A stretch of DNA of 64,000 nt from Alteromonas_E sp964230255 (GCA_964230255.1 CAXRGW010000040.1:1-64000), one strand, 5' to 3'; shown: positions 35,858 through 45,322, counted from the first letter of the stretch. Numbers and translations: made by a program. Notes: a model not told the origin generated them from the sequence alone.

Positions 35858-38800
35858 TTATTTAAGCGTTTTTAATAACTCGTTCGCTTCACGCTGCTGT
35901 TCTTCTGAGCCATCAGCAATAACTTCCTTCAATAATTCGATTGCTGCAGCACTGTCGTCCATTTCAATGTAAGCATGTGCAAGGTCTAGCTTAGCAGCCT
36001 GTTCCCCACCATCGTCAACATCAACAACTACATCGTCATCACTTACACCAGTAAATTCAGCTAGTGCGACATCTAAATTGAGGTTGACATCATCAACTTC
36101 AGAGCCATCATCAGCCTGACTTTCAGCTAATAACGTATCGACATCAACAAAGTCCTGATCTGCAGTTTCTGGTTGCGCGGACTCGTCTTCGGTAAACAAA
36201 GCATCTAGGTCGAGATCGGGATTATCCAGTTTTAGCTCTGTTTTTCCGTCTTCTTCCACATCAATACTATCAAGAAGTTCATCAAAGTCCGAACCTTCGA
36301 TTTCTTCTAATACCAATGAGTCTTCGCTATCACCTGATTCACTCAACCAATCACCCAGTCCGGGCAAGTCTTTAAGATCATCCGGCTCATCACCATCTGT
36401 CGCTGACGCACCTTCGGGTTTTGACTCGCTTGGGTCTTCACTTGCTTCATCTACTGAATCATCAAGTAAAAATTCATCAAACTCTTGATCAAGCAATGAA
36501 TCGTCAAACGCGCTATCTTCGCCGTCACCTAAACTGGGGATATCATCTAACTCGAACCCTTCTTCTAGAGCAAATTCATCAGCTTTTACATCGGCTTCAG
36601 TGTCAGCGACGGCATCTTCTATATCTAACTCAGGTTCTTCTAGGACAAGCTCTTCCGATTCGTCAGTGTCGGAGTCGTCAGGAATTTCAAGCTCTTCCTC
36701 AATGGCTCGTTCTTCAGTTTCTACCGCTTCGACTTCTGCTAGCAGCTCATCGCTGACGATTTCGGCAGACGCCTCTTCGACTGTTTCTTCTGAATCTTCA
36801 ATGCCAGTGTCTATTTCAGCTAAAACTTCAACGGAAGGGCTTTCCTCAGTTAATTCCGTACGAAGCGCAGTAGTATCCTCGTCAACGTCTAATTCGGCAA
36901 TGTCGTGGTTTGTTTCAACATCCGCTTCAAGTTCGGCGAGTAGCTCATCAGCTAAATCTTCATTTTCATCGCTCGCTAATTCAGAACCAGTGTCGGCGTC
37001 CTCTGCAGGTCCTTCAATATCAGCTTCAAGCTCTGCCAATAACTCGTCAGCTAAAATATCATTTACGTCTTCGTTAGCGGTTTCACTTTCTGGCTCGGTC
37101 TCTTCAACTTCGGCCTCAAGCTCCGCTAATAACTCATCGGCAAGTGCATCATTGCTGTCGGTTTCGTCAGCATTCTCGTCCATTGCGGGAGCTGTTTCGT
37201 CAGAAGCATCCTCAATGTCGGCCTCAAGCTCTGCTAATAGTTCATCGGCTAAGTCATCACCAGCACCTGTTGTTAATTGTTCTTCAGCTTCACCTCGAAG
37301 TTCTGCTAACAAGTCATCAGACAGCGGATCTTCAAGATCACTTATATCATCGATGTCTAAATCACTAGCAAACTCGTCTAAGGTTTGTATATCTTGCTGT
37401 GATTGCTGAACATCATCTTCCGCCAGCTCACTGTCCGCACTATCGCCTTCGTCATCATCATCGTCATCAAAGTCAGTGTCGCCCATCATGTCTTGCATCA
37501 TTTCGAGCTGTTCTAACTCGCCAAGTATCTCGTCTGTGACTTTATCTAATGCTTCATTTTGTGCGGCGACTTCATCTCCAAGCTGTTCAAGCATTTGATT
37601 CGACACACCAGTTTCTACATCAACATCAATACCGGCTGGCGTATCGCCTTTTTGCTCAGGCTCCTCAAGTAATTCATCTATACTTATTTCAGGTTTTTCA
37701 TCTTCGTCGTCTAGCTCACTAATCGCTTGTTCAGCCTCAGAAGCTAGGACTTCATCCAAGTCATCAGTATCAGCAAGCTCGGCATCTAACTCTTCGTCAA
37801 GTGCAGCTTCGAGCTCGTCACCTTGGGATAATTCAGCAACGAGTTCACTATCAACGTCGCTAAGCTCATCTTCATCAAATAATTCGTCGAGTGAGTCTTC
37901 GTTAATGCTGACATCTTCCATTTCGGCAGCTAACGCTTCATCGACGTCATCTTCCAGCGCATCAGATAAATCAATATCGTCATCAGCCGATAGGTCAATA
38001 CCATCGATTTCATCTAATTCTTTTATCAGCTCTTCATCATTTTCGAATAAGCTGTCACCGTCTTCAATCTCTGGTACCAACATTTCATCGCTTAAGTCGG
38101 CATAGCTCTCTAGCTCGTTCTCTACGGCATCGTCCAATGATTCTTCGAGCTCGTCAGAAAGAATATCATCAAGAAGTTCATCATCATTAAATAAGTCTTC
38201 TTCAACGTTAGGCGCAGTTAAATCATCGACCAATGAGTCGCTCAAGTCATCCATCGCTGGCTGAGTGGCTTGCGCCGGTTTAATGATTGGTTGCGATTCA
38301 TTAGCAACCAAAGTCTCAGTAGGTTTACGACGTTTTAACAAAACCCAAAAAAGACTGCCTAAAAAGAGGACGGTAAATAGAATAGATCCTGCAATTATGC
38401 CGGTTGGGGTCGTCAAATGCTGAACAAAAGAAGCTTCTTCTTTCTCTCGCTCGCGCTGTTTAAATTGTTCAAATTCGTCAATTAGCTCGCGTTGCAATTG
38501 CAACTGCGCGTCTAATTGTGGCTGGACTTGCTCTTGAACTTGACCGCGCAACTCATCGATATCTTGATTAACCCCATCTAGCCGCTCAATGACTTTGCGA
38601 TTTTCATCGATGAGCGCCTGCACATTGTCAATTGATGCGGCAAACTGTTGCCGCAAAATATCGAATTGTTCTAATTGTTGTTTATCTAACTGAGTAAGTC
38701 GTTCAGTAAGTTGTGACGCCGTTTCGTCCAAGTCAGCTTTTTTGACCAGCTCTCCTGGCGGCTTAATGTTGGTTTCAGTATCAGCATCCGCCTCGGGACG

Positions 38801-39190
38801 AATAGAGGCTAATGCTTGGTTATCACTCTCAGCTTTTAGTCTCGCCTGTTCAGCATCGATGCGAGCTATATAGCGTTCAGAAGGCAGGCGTAAGGTTTCA
38901 CCATCGACCAATAGGTTGAGGTTTCGCTGTTCAAATGCGTCAGGGTTTAGCTCATAAATCGCTACCATCACTTGATATACCGTTAAATCAGAATTTTGAC
39001 GGTAACGCGAAGCAATGCGCCAGAGTGTGTCGGAAGCGTCAATGGGACCATAAACCGCACCAGAATATTGTCCCTGTGCGTCGCGAGGCCCCTTGATCTG
39101 AATGCTGGTTGATTGCGCAGATGTTTCGCTGACCACGGCAAAAACGATGGCGAACGTTACACTCATCATTAACCAACGGCTCAGTCTCAT
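35858..39190 (-). CDS. fimV: FimV/HubP-like polar organiser
   Basis: This large inner-membrane protein (1110 aa) is of the FimV/HubP type, which marks cell poles and supports type IV pilus or flagellar assembly. A signal peptide (1-25) is followed by a periplasmic LysM-like domain (about 40-110, DTLWRIASRYRQNSD). A coiled coil runs to about 250 and one transmembrane helix lies near 262-285. The cytoplasmic part is extremely acidic, with repeats of the unit ADELLAELEADIE. The C-terminus (about 1060-1110) is the TPR-like FimV domain (AKLDLAHAYIEMDDSAAAIE). AAAGGAACGCA precedes the ATG. Its place between asd and truA is as in Pseudomonas. Confidence 0.93.
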   Translation of the reverse strand: MRLSRWLMMSVTFAIVFAVVSETSAQSTSIQIKGPRDAQGQYSGAVYGPIDASDTLWRIASRYRQNSDLTVYQVMVAIYELNPDAFEQRNLNLLVDGETLRLPSERYIARIDAEQARLKAESDNQALASIRPEADADTETNIKPPGELVKKADLDETASQLTERLTQLDKQQLEQFDILRQQFAASIDNVQALIDENRKVIERLDGVNQDIDELRGQVQEQVQPQLDAQLQLQRELIDEFEQFKQREREKEEASFVQHLTTPTGIIAGSILFTVLFLGSLFWVLLKRRKPTETLVANESQPIIKPAQATQPAMDDLSDSLVDDLTAPNVEEDLFNDDELLDDILSDELEESLDDAVENELESYADLSDEMLVPEIEDGDSLFENDEELIKELDEIDGIDLSADDDIDLSDALEDDVDEALAAEMEDVSINEDSLDELFDEDELSDVDSELVAELSQGDELEAALDEELDAELADTDDLDEVLASEAEQAISELDDEDEKPEISIDELLEEPEQKGDTPAGIDVDVETGVSNQMLEQLGDEVAAQNEALDKVTDEILGELEQLEMMQDMMGDTDFDDDDDDEGDSADSELAEDDVQQSQQDIQTLDEFASDLDIDDISDLEDPLSDDLLAELRGEAEEQLTTGAGDDLADELLAELEADIEDASDETAPAMDENADETDSNDALADELLAELEAEVEETEPESETANEDVNDILADELLAELEADIEGPAEDADTGSELASDENEDLADELLAELEADVETNHDIAELDVDEDTTALRTELTEESPSVEVLAEIDTGIEDSEETVEEASAEIVSDELLAEVEAVETEERAIEEELEIPDDSDTDESEELVLEEPELDIEDAVADTEADVKADEFALEEGFELDDIPSLGDGEDSAFDDSLLDQEFDEFLLDDSVDEASEDPSESKPEGASATDGDEPDDLKDLPGLGDWLSESGDSEDSLVLEEIEGSDFDELLDSIDVEEDGKTELKLDNPDLDLDALFTEDESAQPETADQDFVDVDTLLAESQADDGSEVDDVNLNLDVALAEFTGVSDDDVVVDVDDGGEQAAKLDLAHAYIEMDDSAAAIELLKEVIADGSEEQQREANELLKTLK
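36900..37330 (-). repeat. coding repeats in the acidic region of fimV
   Basis: The unit (L)ADELLAELEA(D/E)(I/V)E occurs four times with spacing of about 96, 88 and 111 bp, and diverged copies (DDLLAELRGEAEE, SDELLAEVEAVE) flank it. The codons differ among copies, so the repeats are old at DNA level but kept at protein level. Confidence 0.8.
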
Positions 39191-39395
39191 TGCGTTCCTT
39201 TATCTATTGTTTTTGTTGAACTCAGAAAGCCTGCAAGTGCCGTTCCAATCAGGCACCATAAGGTATCCTGTGTAACCAACAAACCACGACAAGCTTATAA
39301 CCTGTGCCCTGCTCTACCAACAGTATAAACGAGAGCACAGATTTTGCTCTAAGGTTATCGACCGAAATCCAATAAATTTAAGTTAATATAAAGAC

Positions 39396-40412
39396 TTAAA
39401 GATAATCTCTAATCAAAACCTCAGCAATTTGTACGCTGTTTGTTGCTGCGCCCTTTCGAACGTTGTCAGACACTACCCACAAGTTTACACCATTCGGATG
39501 GGAAATATCATTGCGGATCCGACCCACGTGTACACTATCATTGCCGCTAGCGCTACTGACTTGGGTTGGGAAGTCTTCTTGACTTTCGTATACCGTAACA
39601 CCTTCTGCTTCGTTGAGCAGGCGTTTAACATCTTCTGCATCAATGGGTTGAAGCGCCTCAATGTGAATAGCTTCACCGTGTCCATAGAACACAGGCACTC
39701 GAACGGCGGTTGGATTTACGCGAATTGATTCGTCCCCCAGAATTTTGTGGGTTTCCCACACCATTTTCATTTCTTCTTTGGTGTAATCATTATCAAGAAA
39801 AACATCAATTTGTGGGATAGCATTAAACGCAATTTGACGGCTAAAACCATCCGTATTCACTTCTCGTCCATTCATCAATGAAGCGGTTTGTTGTGCCAAA
39901 CCATCAATTGCAGATTTACCAGCTCCCGAAACAGACTGGTAGGTACAGACATTAATTCGATCAATGCCCACAGCGTCGTGAATAGGCTTCAATGCAACAA
40001 CCATTTGAATCGTTGAACAGTTAGGGTTGGCAATGATATTACGATTGCGGAAATCAGCTAACGCATGTGAATTTACCTCAGGCACTACTAAGGGAATATC
40101 CGGCTCGTAACGAAACTGAGAAGTATTGTCGATAACCACACAACCCGCTTCCGCGGCGATCGGTGCGAACTTTTCAGATACACTACCACCCGCTGAGAAG
40201 AACCCCAGTTGAACTTTTTGCCAATCAAAGGTATCTGCGTTTAACACTTCAATGTCTTTTCCTTTGTACGAAATGATACCACCAGCTGAACGTTCACTGG
40301 CTAGTGGATAAAGAGTACCAATTGGAAAATTGCGATCTTCCAAAATTTCGATCATGGTTTTACCAACCAGACCTGTTGCGCCTAATACCGCAACATCAAA
40401 GGCTTGTGACAT
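39396..40412 (-). CDS. asd: aspartate-semialdehyde dehydrogenase
   Basis: This enzyme makes aspartate semialdehyde for lysine, threonine, methionine and diaminopimelate synthesis. The NADP loop is GATGLVG (11-17). Catalytic Cys132 is in NPNCSTIQM, and FYGHGEAIHIE carries the active-site His. At 338 aa it belongs to the same branch as E. coli Usg, which occupies this position in the hisT operon, but the intact active site argues for a working Asd. GGGAG lies upstream of the ATG. It follows pdxB by 32 bp. Confidence 0.93.
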   Translation of the reverse strand: MSQAFDVAVLGATGLVGKTMIEILEDRNFPIGTLYPLASERSAGGIISYKGKDIEVLNADTFDWQKVQLGFFSAGGSVSEKFAPIAAEAGCVVIDNTSQFRYEPDIPLVVPEVNSHALADFRNRNIIANPNCSTIQMVVALKPIHDAVGIDRINVCTYQSVSGAGKSAIDGLAQQTASLMNGREVNTDGFSRQIAFNAIPQIDVFLDNDYTKEEMKMVWETHKILGDESIRVNPTAVRVPVFYGHGEAIHIEALQPIDAEDVKRLLNEAEGVTVYESQEDFPTQVSSASGNDSVHVGRIRNDISHPNGVNLWVVSDNVRKGAATNSVQIAEVLIRDYL

Positions 40413-40444
40413 GAGTTGTTTTACTCCCGTAGATATTTATTTCG

Positions 40445-41608
40445 TTACTGTGAACACTGTGTGTTAAATGCGAGTCTCTGTAAAAGCTGACGAATCGGCT
40501 CGTCATCACAGTGCTCATTCAACATAATTGTTTGTGCAGCAAACTCGCGTCGTTGGCCATAGGTTTTGCGCAAATGTACGAATTTTTGACCGACATCGCT
40601 GGATTGTGCCATTGCTTGGCGAAAAATCCTATCGTCCTGCCTAATATCATATAGCGAAAAGATCGCGGCCCAAATCAGACTTTCATCGCATTTGCCAATA
40701 TTGCGCCAATCTAAAGCTGCTAATTGCGGTAACACCTCGTCCATTTGAATAGTCTCAGGGATATTGAACTGCCTGGATAAAGCGCTATAACTCATAAAAG
40801 TGCCGCGAGTTTTGCCCTCCAATGTATGCCCGGCAATATGTGGCGTAGCGTACAAACAATGCGGCAACATTGCGCGGTTTACTTCAGGTTCATTTTCCCA
40901 CGCATCAAGAATAAGCACTGGCATGTCGCGCTGTTCAGCTTGTGCTGAAAACGCCAATTCATCGATAACGCCACCGCGGCATGCGTTAATCACCAATTGA
41001 TTGGCTTTTAACTGCTTTAATTGTTCGTCACCAAGCAAGTGTCGGGTTCGATACTCGCCATCCTCAATAAGAGGTACATGCAAACATATAATGTCGCAGT
41101 TTAAAATCGTGTCTAAGTCAACGAACTCGCGCGGGTCTTCGGTCAGTGCCAATAGTGGGTCACACAGGCAATAATCAAATGATAATGCGCTGAGCTTAGA
41201 CTCTAGTGCCGAACCAACGTTTCCCGCGCCTACTACACCAATCCGCATCTTACGCATATCACTCAGGCTAAGGTTACGCGATGCAGCATAGGCAAAAATG
41301 GCGCTCAATACATATTCCGCGACGGCTACGGCGTTGCAACCGGCAGAAACATAGTACGGCACTTGCGCTTCATCAAGCGCTGCTAAATCAAAATGGTCAA
41401 AACCGGCAGTGGCAGTAGCAACCAATTGCAACTTAGGTGCATGCGCCAACAACTCTGCATTCACTTTTGTTGTTGAACGCACCATCAATGCATCGGCTTC
41501 AGATAGCAAATCGAGGTTTATATTTCCAGCGCTAAAAGGCGTGGCATCGCCCAGCAGCGAGAAACACTGCTCGGCGTAGGGCATATTGTCGTCGTATAGA
41601 ATGTTCAT
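40445..41608 (-). CDS. pdxB: erythronate-4-phosphate dehydrogenase
   Basis: This NAD-dependent 2-hydroxyacid dehydrogenase acts in the DXP-dependent pyridoxal phosphate pathway. The Rossmann motif GVVGAGNVGSALE is followed by INACRGGVIDE, LDAWENEPEVN and ATPHIAGHTLEGKTRG, the last being typical of PdxB; a C-terminal dimerisation domain follows. The ATG at 41608 (MNILYDDNMPYAEQCF) matches the family start, so the longer frame is rejected. That gives 387 aa. Confidence 0.94.
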   Translation of the reverse strand: MNILYDDNMPYAEQCFSLLGDATPFSAGNINLDLLSEADALMVRSTTKVNAELLAHAPKLQLVATATAGFDHFDLAALDEAQVPYYVSAGCNAVAVAEYVLSAIFAYAASRNLSLSDMRKMRIGVVGAGNVGSALESKLSALSFDYCLCDPLLALTEDPREFVDLDTILNCDIICLHVPLIEDGEYRTRHLLGDEQLKQLKANQLVINACRGGVIDELAFSAQAEQRDMPVLILDAWENEPEVNRAMLPHCLYATPHIAGHTLEGKTRGTFMSYSALSRQFNIPETIQMDEVLPQLAALDWRNIGKCDESLIWAAIFSLYDIRQDDRIFRQAMAQSSDVGQKFVHLRKTYGQRREFAAQTIMLNEHCDDEPIRQLLQRLAFNTQCSQ

Positions 41609-41633
41609 CTGGCAGAGTTTACCTGCTGCCAGC

Positions 41634-42524
41634 TCACTTCTCACTGATAATTTCAGAAATAATCTGATTAACTTGTTCGGGTGCTTCTAATTGTGGATAG
41701 TGGCCAACTGGTAATGCCCGAGTCGGTGTTTCTGGCAGTAAATACTGAAACCGAGAGAGCATGTGCTTTCCTGAGATTGGGTCATAAGTACCATTGATAA
41801 ACATCAGTTTGCTAGTCGCTTGCTTTGCAGTGTTCTGCATCGCTGCAACCCAACGATCGCGATAGCGAATGCGGTCATCAAGATAATCCAATATCGCGGG
41901 TAACACGCACCGGCCATCATTGTGTTTCATAAGTTCCCACAAAACGTCTATCTCATGAGTCTTAGGAGGCGTTTGTGGACCAAAGATACGAGTGAAACTC
42001 TTTCTCAAGGTAGCTTGGCTAAGCAGCCTTGCACAAACTGGACCCAACCAGCTGTGTAATAGCCTCTGTGTCACTAAAGGCCGATGGCTTTCAGGGAATA
42101 AACCGCCGTTAAGCCAGATCATGTGATTAATGTTATAACTACTCTCTCCCAAGTTGACACGAGCGAGCAACTCTTGCGCAACAGAATCACCGTAATCGTG
42201 AGCTATGACACTAATTGAACTCAACGCTAACTCTGAAAGTAATTGCTCAATAATGTCAGCTTGTTCGAGGATACTGTATTTGTGTGGGTGCGGCTTAGCA
42301 GACAACCCATAGCCCAGCAGGTCTAAAGCCACTAAATTACAGTCCGACTTAAACGCCTGCCATTGACTATGCCAGTCCCATGCAGCACTCGGAAAACCGT
42401 GAATAAACACCAGTGTTTCCGCTGCGGGGTTAGGGTTCACATGCTGCCAAACAGCAATCTTATGGCCTTGTAGCTGTTTGAACTGCGCGTGAGATTTATA
42501 GTCGTTTAAATCGGCGTAAGGCAT
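41634..42524 (-). CDS. alpha/beta hydrolase resembling MEST/PEG1
   Basis: This alpha/beta-hydrolase (296 aa) has an Asp at the nucleophile elbow: Asp110 in VIAHDYGDSVAQELL, where esterases have Ser. The oxyanion region is FIHGFPSAAWDW and the catalytic His275 is in GHYPQLEAPE. The blocks HDYGD-VAQELL, NGG(L/I)FPE-HRPL and HYPQLE look like those of vertebrate MEST (PEG1), as I recall that protein; they are not typical of bacterial epoxide hydrolases or dehalogenases. The substrate is unknown. It is coupled to the aldolase gene by a TAATG overlap and lies 25 bp before pdxB. Confidence 0.8.
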   Translation of the reverse strand: MPYADLNDYKSHAQFKQLQGHKIAVWQHVNPNPAAETLVFIHGFPSAAWDWHSQWQAFKSDCNLVALDLLGYGLSAKPHPHKYSILEQADIIEQLLSELALSSISVIAHDYGDSVAQELLARVNLGESSYNINHMIWLNGGLFPESHRPLVTQRLLHSWLGPVCARLLSQATLRKSFTRIFGPQTPPKTHEIDVLWELMKHNDGRCVLPAILDYLDDRIRYRDRWVAAMQNTAKQATSKLMFINGTYDPISGKHMLSRFQYLLPETPTRALPVGHYPQLEAPEQVNQIISEIISEK

Positions 42525-43273
42525 TAATATTTATAGTCCGGTGATTCGCGATCGAGTTTACGTAAAATACCAGGCCAAGCTAACATGCCACCCATCGAGC
42601 GTGTGACTTGCGTAGCTTGCGCGCGAATTCCAGCTAAAATTGGGGCTGGAATTGGACGCAATTCAACGCCTGTTGACTGCGCTTGAATTTGTATCTCACA
42701 GCTGCGCTGTAAAACAAACATGCCCAAAAAGGCATCGGCAATAGTTTCTGCACAAGTCAATAAGCCATGATTGCGTAATATCATAAAATTGGTATTACCC
42801 AAATCTGCTACTAAACGCTGCTTTTCGTCTGGATTTAAGGCCACGCCTTCATAGTCGTGATAAGACAAAGATGCCAGCGGAAACAGCGATTGTTGACTAT
42901 AAGGCAACAAGCCTTGTTCTTGTACGGAAATAGCAATACCAGCATTAGTGTGCAAATGCAGTACGCATTTAGCGTCATCGCGTGCTTCGTGAACGGCACT
43001 GTGAATGGTAAATCCAGCTGGATTAATATCAAATTCACTGTCCACGACTTTGTTACCGTGCAAGTCTACTTTAACCAAGCTTGAAGCCGTCACTTCTTCA
43101 AATAACATGCCGTAAGGGTTAATTAGAAAGTGATGATCAGGGCCTGGAATTCGAGCGGAGATATGGGTGAAAACTAAGTCATCCCAGCCATAATGCGCAA
43201 CCATCCGGTAACACGCAGCTAGATCAACGCGCATTTGCCATTCTTGTTCTGACACTTGGTCTTTAACGTTCAT
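42524..43273 (-). CDS. class II aldolase/adducin-family protein
   Basis: This protein (249 aa) has the class II aldolase fold. The metal-binding residues are seen in VLHLHTNAGIA (HxH) and a later His in ILRNHGLLTCA. The conserved DDLVFTHISARIPG and FLINPYGMLFEEV segments are also present. The acidic catalytic residue of true fuculose-phosphate aldolases is not obvious, as in many adducin-like bacterial proteins. The ATG at 43273 has GAGGA nine bases upstream and replaces the longer frame. It is the first gene before the MEST-like hydrolase and divergent from a Crp-type regulator. The substrate is unknown. Confidence 0.85.
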   Translation of the reverse strand: MNVKDQVSEQEWQMRVDLAACYRMVAHYGWDDLVFTHISARIPGPDHHFLINPYGMLFEEVTASSLVKVDLHGNKVVDSEFDINPAGFTIHSAVHEARDDAKCVLHLHTNAGIAISVQEQGLLPYSQQSLFPLASLSYHDYEGVALNPDEKQRLVADLGNTNFMILRNHGLLTCAETIADAFLGMFVLQRSCEIQIQAQSTGVELRPIPAPILAGIRAQATQVTRSMGGMLAWPGILRKLDRESPDYKY

Positions 43274-43313
43274 TCGATAATCCTCTATATTGATTAACGA
43301 TATAATACGCGTA

Positions 43314-43323
43314 TGATTAATCA
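43314..43323. promoter_or_regulatory. palindrome TGATTAATCA, candidate Crp/Fnr-type site
   Basis: A perfect 10-bp palindrome lies in the 82-bp divergent gap between the aldolase and the Crp-type gene. It resembles the core of an Fnr box (TTGAT-N4-ATCAA) with a shorter spacer. A second half, TTGATTAA, lies 24 bp away. Autoregulation by the adjacent regulator is a guess. Confidence 0.35.
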
Positions 43324-43355
43324 CCAACTGTCGCCAATACGACATTGTATAAAAA

Positions 43356-44054
43356 ATGTTATCGATTCCTCAACAGACCTTGTTGCGTTCTACAGTGTGG
43401 TTTAATGCTATGACTGTAGAAGTACAAGATGCCTTTATGGGCGTGATTAAACTACAAAGGCTCAGCAAAGGCAGTCAATTGTACGGCAAAGGTTTTGTCG
43501 GCACTGGGTTTCATTGTGTGCTCGAAGGACGAGTTAAAGTCAGTAATATTCATAGCAGTGGTAAGCAAATGGTTTTGGCTTATCTCGATGTGGGCAGCTG
43601 GTTTGGGGAAATTTCAATGTTTGATGGATTGGGCCGTTCACATGATACCCATGCAGATTCGGATGCAGTACTAGCATTCATAAGTCGCGCGGATTTCCAT
43701 CGACTATTAAATCAATACCCTGAAACTTACCACTACTTTACCCAGTTGTTATGCCAACGTTTGCGCACAACCTTTAACTTTATTGATTCAACCGCGAGCT
43801 TAAGCCTGAAGCAACAACTCGCGAAGCGCTTAATATTGCTCAGTAGTAATTTTGGTCAGCGCTTGGCGGGGCATAACACAATTGAAATTACCGCATCACA
43901 AGAAACCCTTGCCATGATGATCAATTCATCGCGGCAAACTATTAATCGCTTGCTAAAAGAAATGGAACAGCAAGGGTGTTTACGCACACATTACGGCCGC
44001 ATCACCTTGCTGGACATCGCACAGTTGAAACAACTGTGCGAGTGGGACGACTAA
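43356..44054 (+). CDS. Crp/Fnr-family transcriptional regulator
   Basis: This regulator (232 aa) has an N-terminal cyclic-nucleotide-binding-like beta-roll (about 25-130; VLEGRVKVSNIHSSGKQMVL, then GSWFGEISMFDG) and a C-terminal HTH_Crp domain (about 165-225, SQETLAMMINSSRQTINRLL). No Fnr-type cysteine cluster is present, so an oxygen-sensing [4Fe-4S] role is unlikely. The effector is unknown. It is divergent from the aldolase-hydrolase genes, which are natural candidate targets, and ends 8 bp from convergent fabB. Confidence 0.88.
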   Translation: MLSIPQQTLLRSTVWFNAMTVEVQDAFMGVIKLQRLSKGSQLYGKGFVGTGFHCVLEGRVKVSNIHSSGKQMVLAYLDVGSWFGEISMFDGLGRSHDTHADSDAVLAFISRADFHRLLNQYPETYHYFTQLLCQRLRTTFNFIDSTASLSLKQQLAKRLILLSSNFGQRLAGHNTIEITASQETLAMMINSSRQTINRLLKEMEQQGCLRTHYGRITLLDIAQLKQLCEWDD

Positions 44055-44061
44055 TTCCGCG

Positions 44062-45273
44062 CTACTTATAACGTGAGAAAACCAATGTTGCGTTGGTGCC
44101 ACCAAAACCGAAACTATTCGACATAATGGTATTGAGTGTTGCATCACGCTTTTCAGTGACAATGTCTAAGCCTTCTGCAGCTGGGTCCATTGAGTCGATG
44201 TTGATTGACGGTGCAATAAACCCATGCTTCATCATTAATAAGCTATAAATCGCTTCGTTAACGCCAGCGGCACCTAAGGCATGACCGGTAAGTGACTTAG
44301 TTGCGCTGATCGGTGGTGAATTTTCTTTGAATACCTCTTGAATCGCTTTCAACTCTTGAACATCACCTACCGGCGTTGAAGTTCCATGAGTGTTAAGATA
44401 GTCAATGGGTGCTTCAATATTCTCCATCGCCATTCGCATACAACGAACGGCACCCTCACCCGACGGAGCAACCATGTCGTAACCGTCAGACGTAGCACCA
44501 TAACCAGTAACTTCTGCATAAATAGTTGCGCCACGCGCGAGTGCATGCTCAAGCTCTTCAACGACAACCATGCCGCCACCACCTGAGCTAACAAATCCGT
44601 CTCGCTCTGCGCAGTAAGTGCGTGATGCTACCGCTGGATTGTCGTTGTACTTAGAAGATAAAGCGCCCATGGCATCAAATTGGCTAGATAGTGACCAGTG
44701 TAGCTCTTCACCGCCACCTGCAAACACCACGTCTTGTTTATTGAGTTGAATCATTTCTAACGCATTGCCAATACAGTGAGCACTGGTAGCACACGCTGAT
44801 GAAATTGAGTAGTTAATACCTTTAATTTTGAATGGCGTTGCCAAACAAGCGGAAACTGTAGAGCCCATGCAACGTGTAACCATATAAGGGCCAACACGCT
44901 TAACGCCCTTTTCACGTAAGATATCAGCTGACGCCACTTGGTTGACCGATGACGCACCACCTGAACCTGCGATGATGCCGGTTCGCGGATTTGAAATTTG
45001 TTCTTCTGTTAAGCCCGAATCGGCCACAGCTTGTTGCATAGCTATATAGGCGTACGCTGCGGCATCACCCATAAAACGCATGGCTTTGCGGTCAATATGT
45101 TCTTTGAGGTCAATGTCTACTTGTCCCCATACGTGGCTGCGCATACCCATTTCTGCAAATTGCTCAGAAAATGTGATTCCTGAGGTGCCGTTGCGCAAAG
45201 ACTCCGCAACTGCGTTCTGGTCTGTACCAATACTTGAAACAATACCGATACCAGTAATAACTGCTCTTCTCAT
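44062..45273 (-). CDS. fabB: 3-oxoacyl-ACP synthase I
   Basis: This condensing enzyme (KAS I) elongates acyl-ACP and is essential for unsaturated fatty acid synthesis. Catalytic Cys161 is in SISSACATSAHC. The two active-site His are in NTHGTSTPVGD and LTGHALGAAG. The start MRRAVITGIGIVSSIG and the length (403 aa) fit FabB better than FabF. fabA is not adjacent. It is divergent from mnmC, as in E. coli. Confidence 0.95.
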   Translation of the reverse strand: MRRAVITGIGIVSSIGTDQNAVAESLRNGTSGITFSEQFAEMGMRSHVWGQVDIDLKEHIDRKAMRFMGDAAAYAYIAMQQAVADSGLTEEQISNPRTGIIAGSGGASSVNQVASADILREKGVKRVGPYMVTRCMGSTVSACLATPFKIKGINYSISSACATSAHCIGNALEMIQLNKQDVVFAGGGEELHWSLSSQFDAMGALSSKYNDNPAVASRTYCAERDGFVSSGGGGMVVVEELEHALARGATIYAEVTGYGATSDGYDMVAPSGEGAVRCMRMAMENIEAPIDYLNTHGTSTPVGDVQELKAIQEVFKENSPPISATKSLTGHALGAAGVNEAIYSLLMMKHGFIAPSINIDSMDPAAEGLDIVTEKRDATLNTIMSNSFGFGGTNATLVFSRYK

Positions 45274-45322
45274 AGTTCACCCAATTAAATTAACGCGCAT
45301 ATAGTATAGATTTAAGTGCGTA

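Noticed and set aside
36600..37409. 269-aa Ser-rich plus-strand frame
   Set aside because: The Ser/Ala runs are the reverse complement of the Glu/Asp/Leu repeat codons of fimV, not an independent protein.
43356..44054. Fnr-type oxygen sensor
   Set aside because: The N-terminal cysteine cluster needed for the iron-sulphur centre is absent, so only the broader Crp/Fnr family is called.
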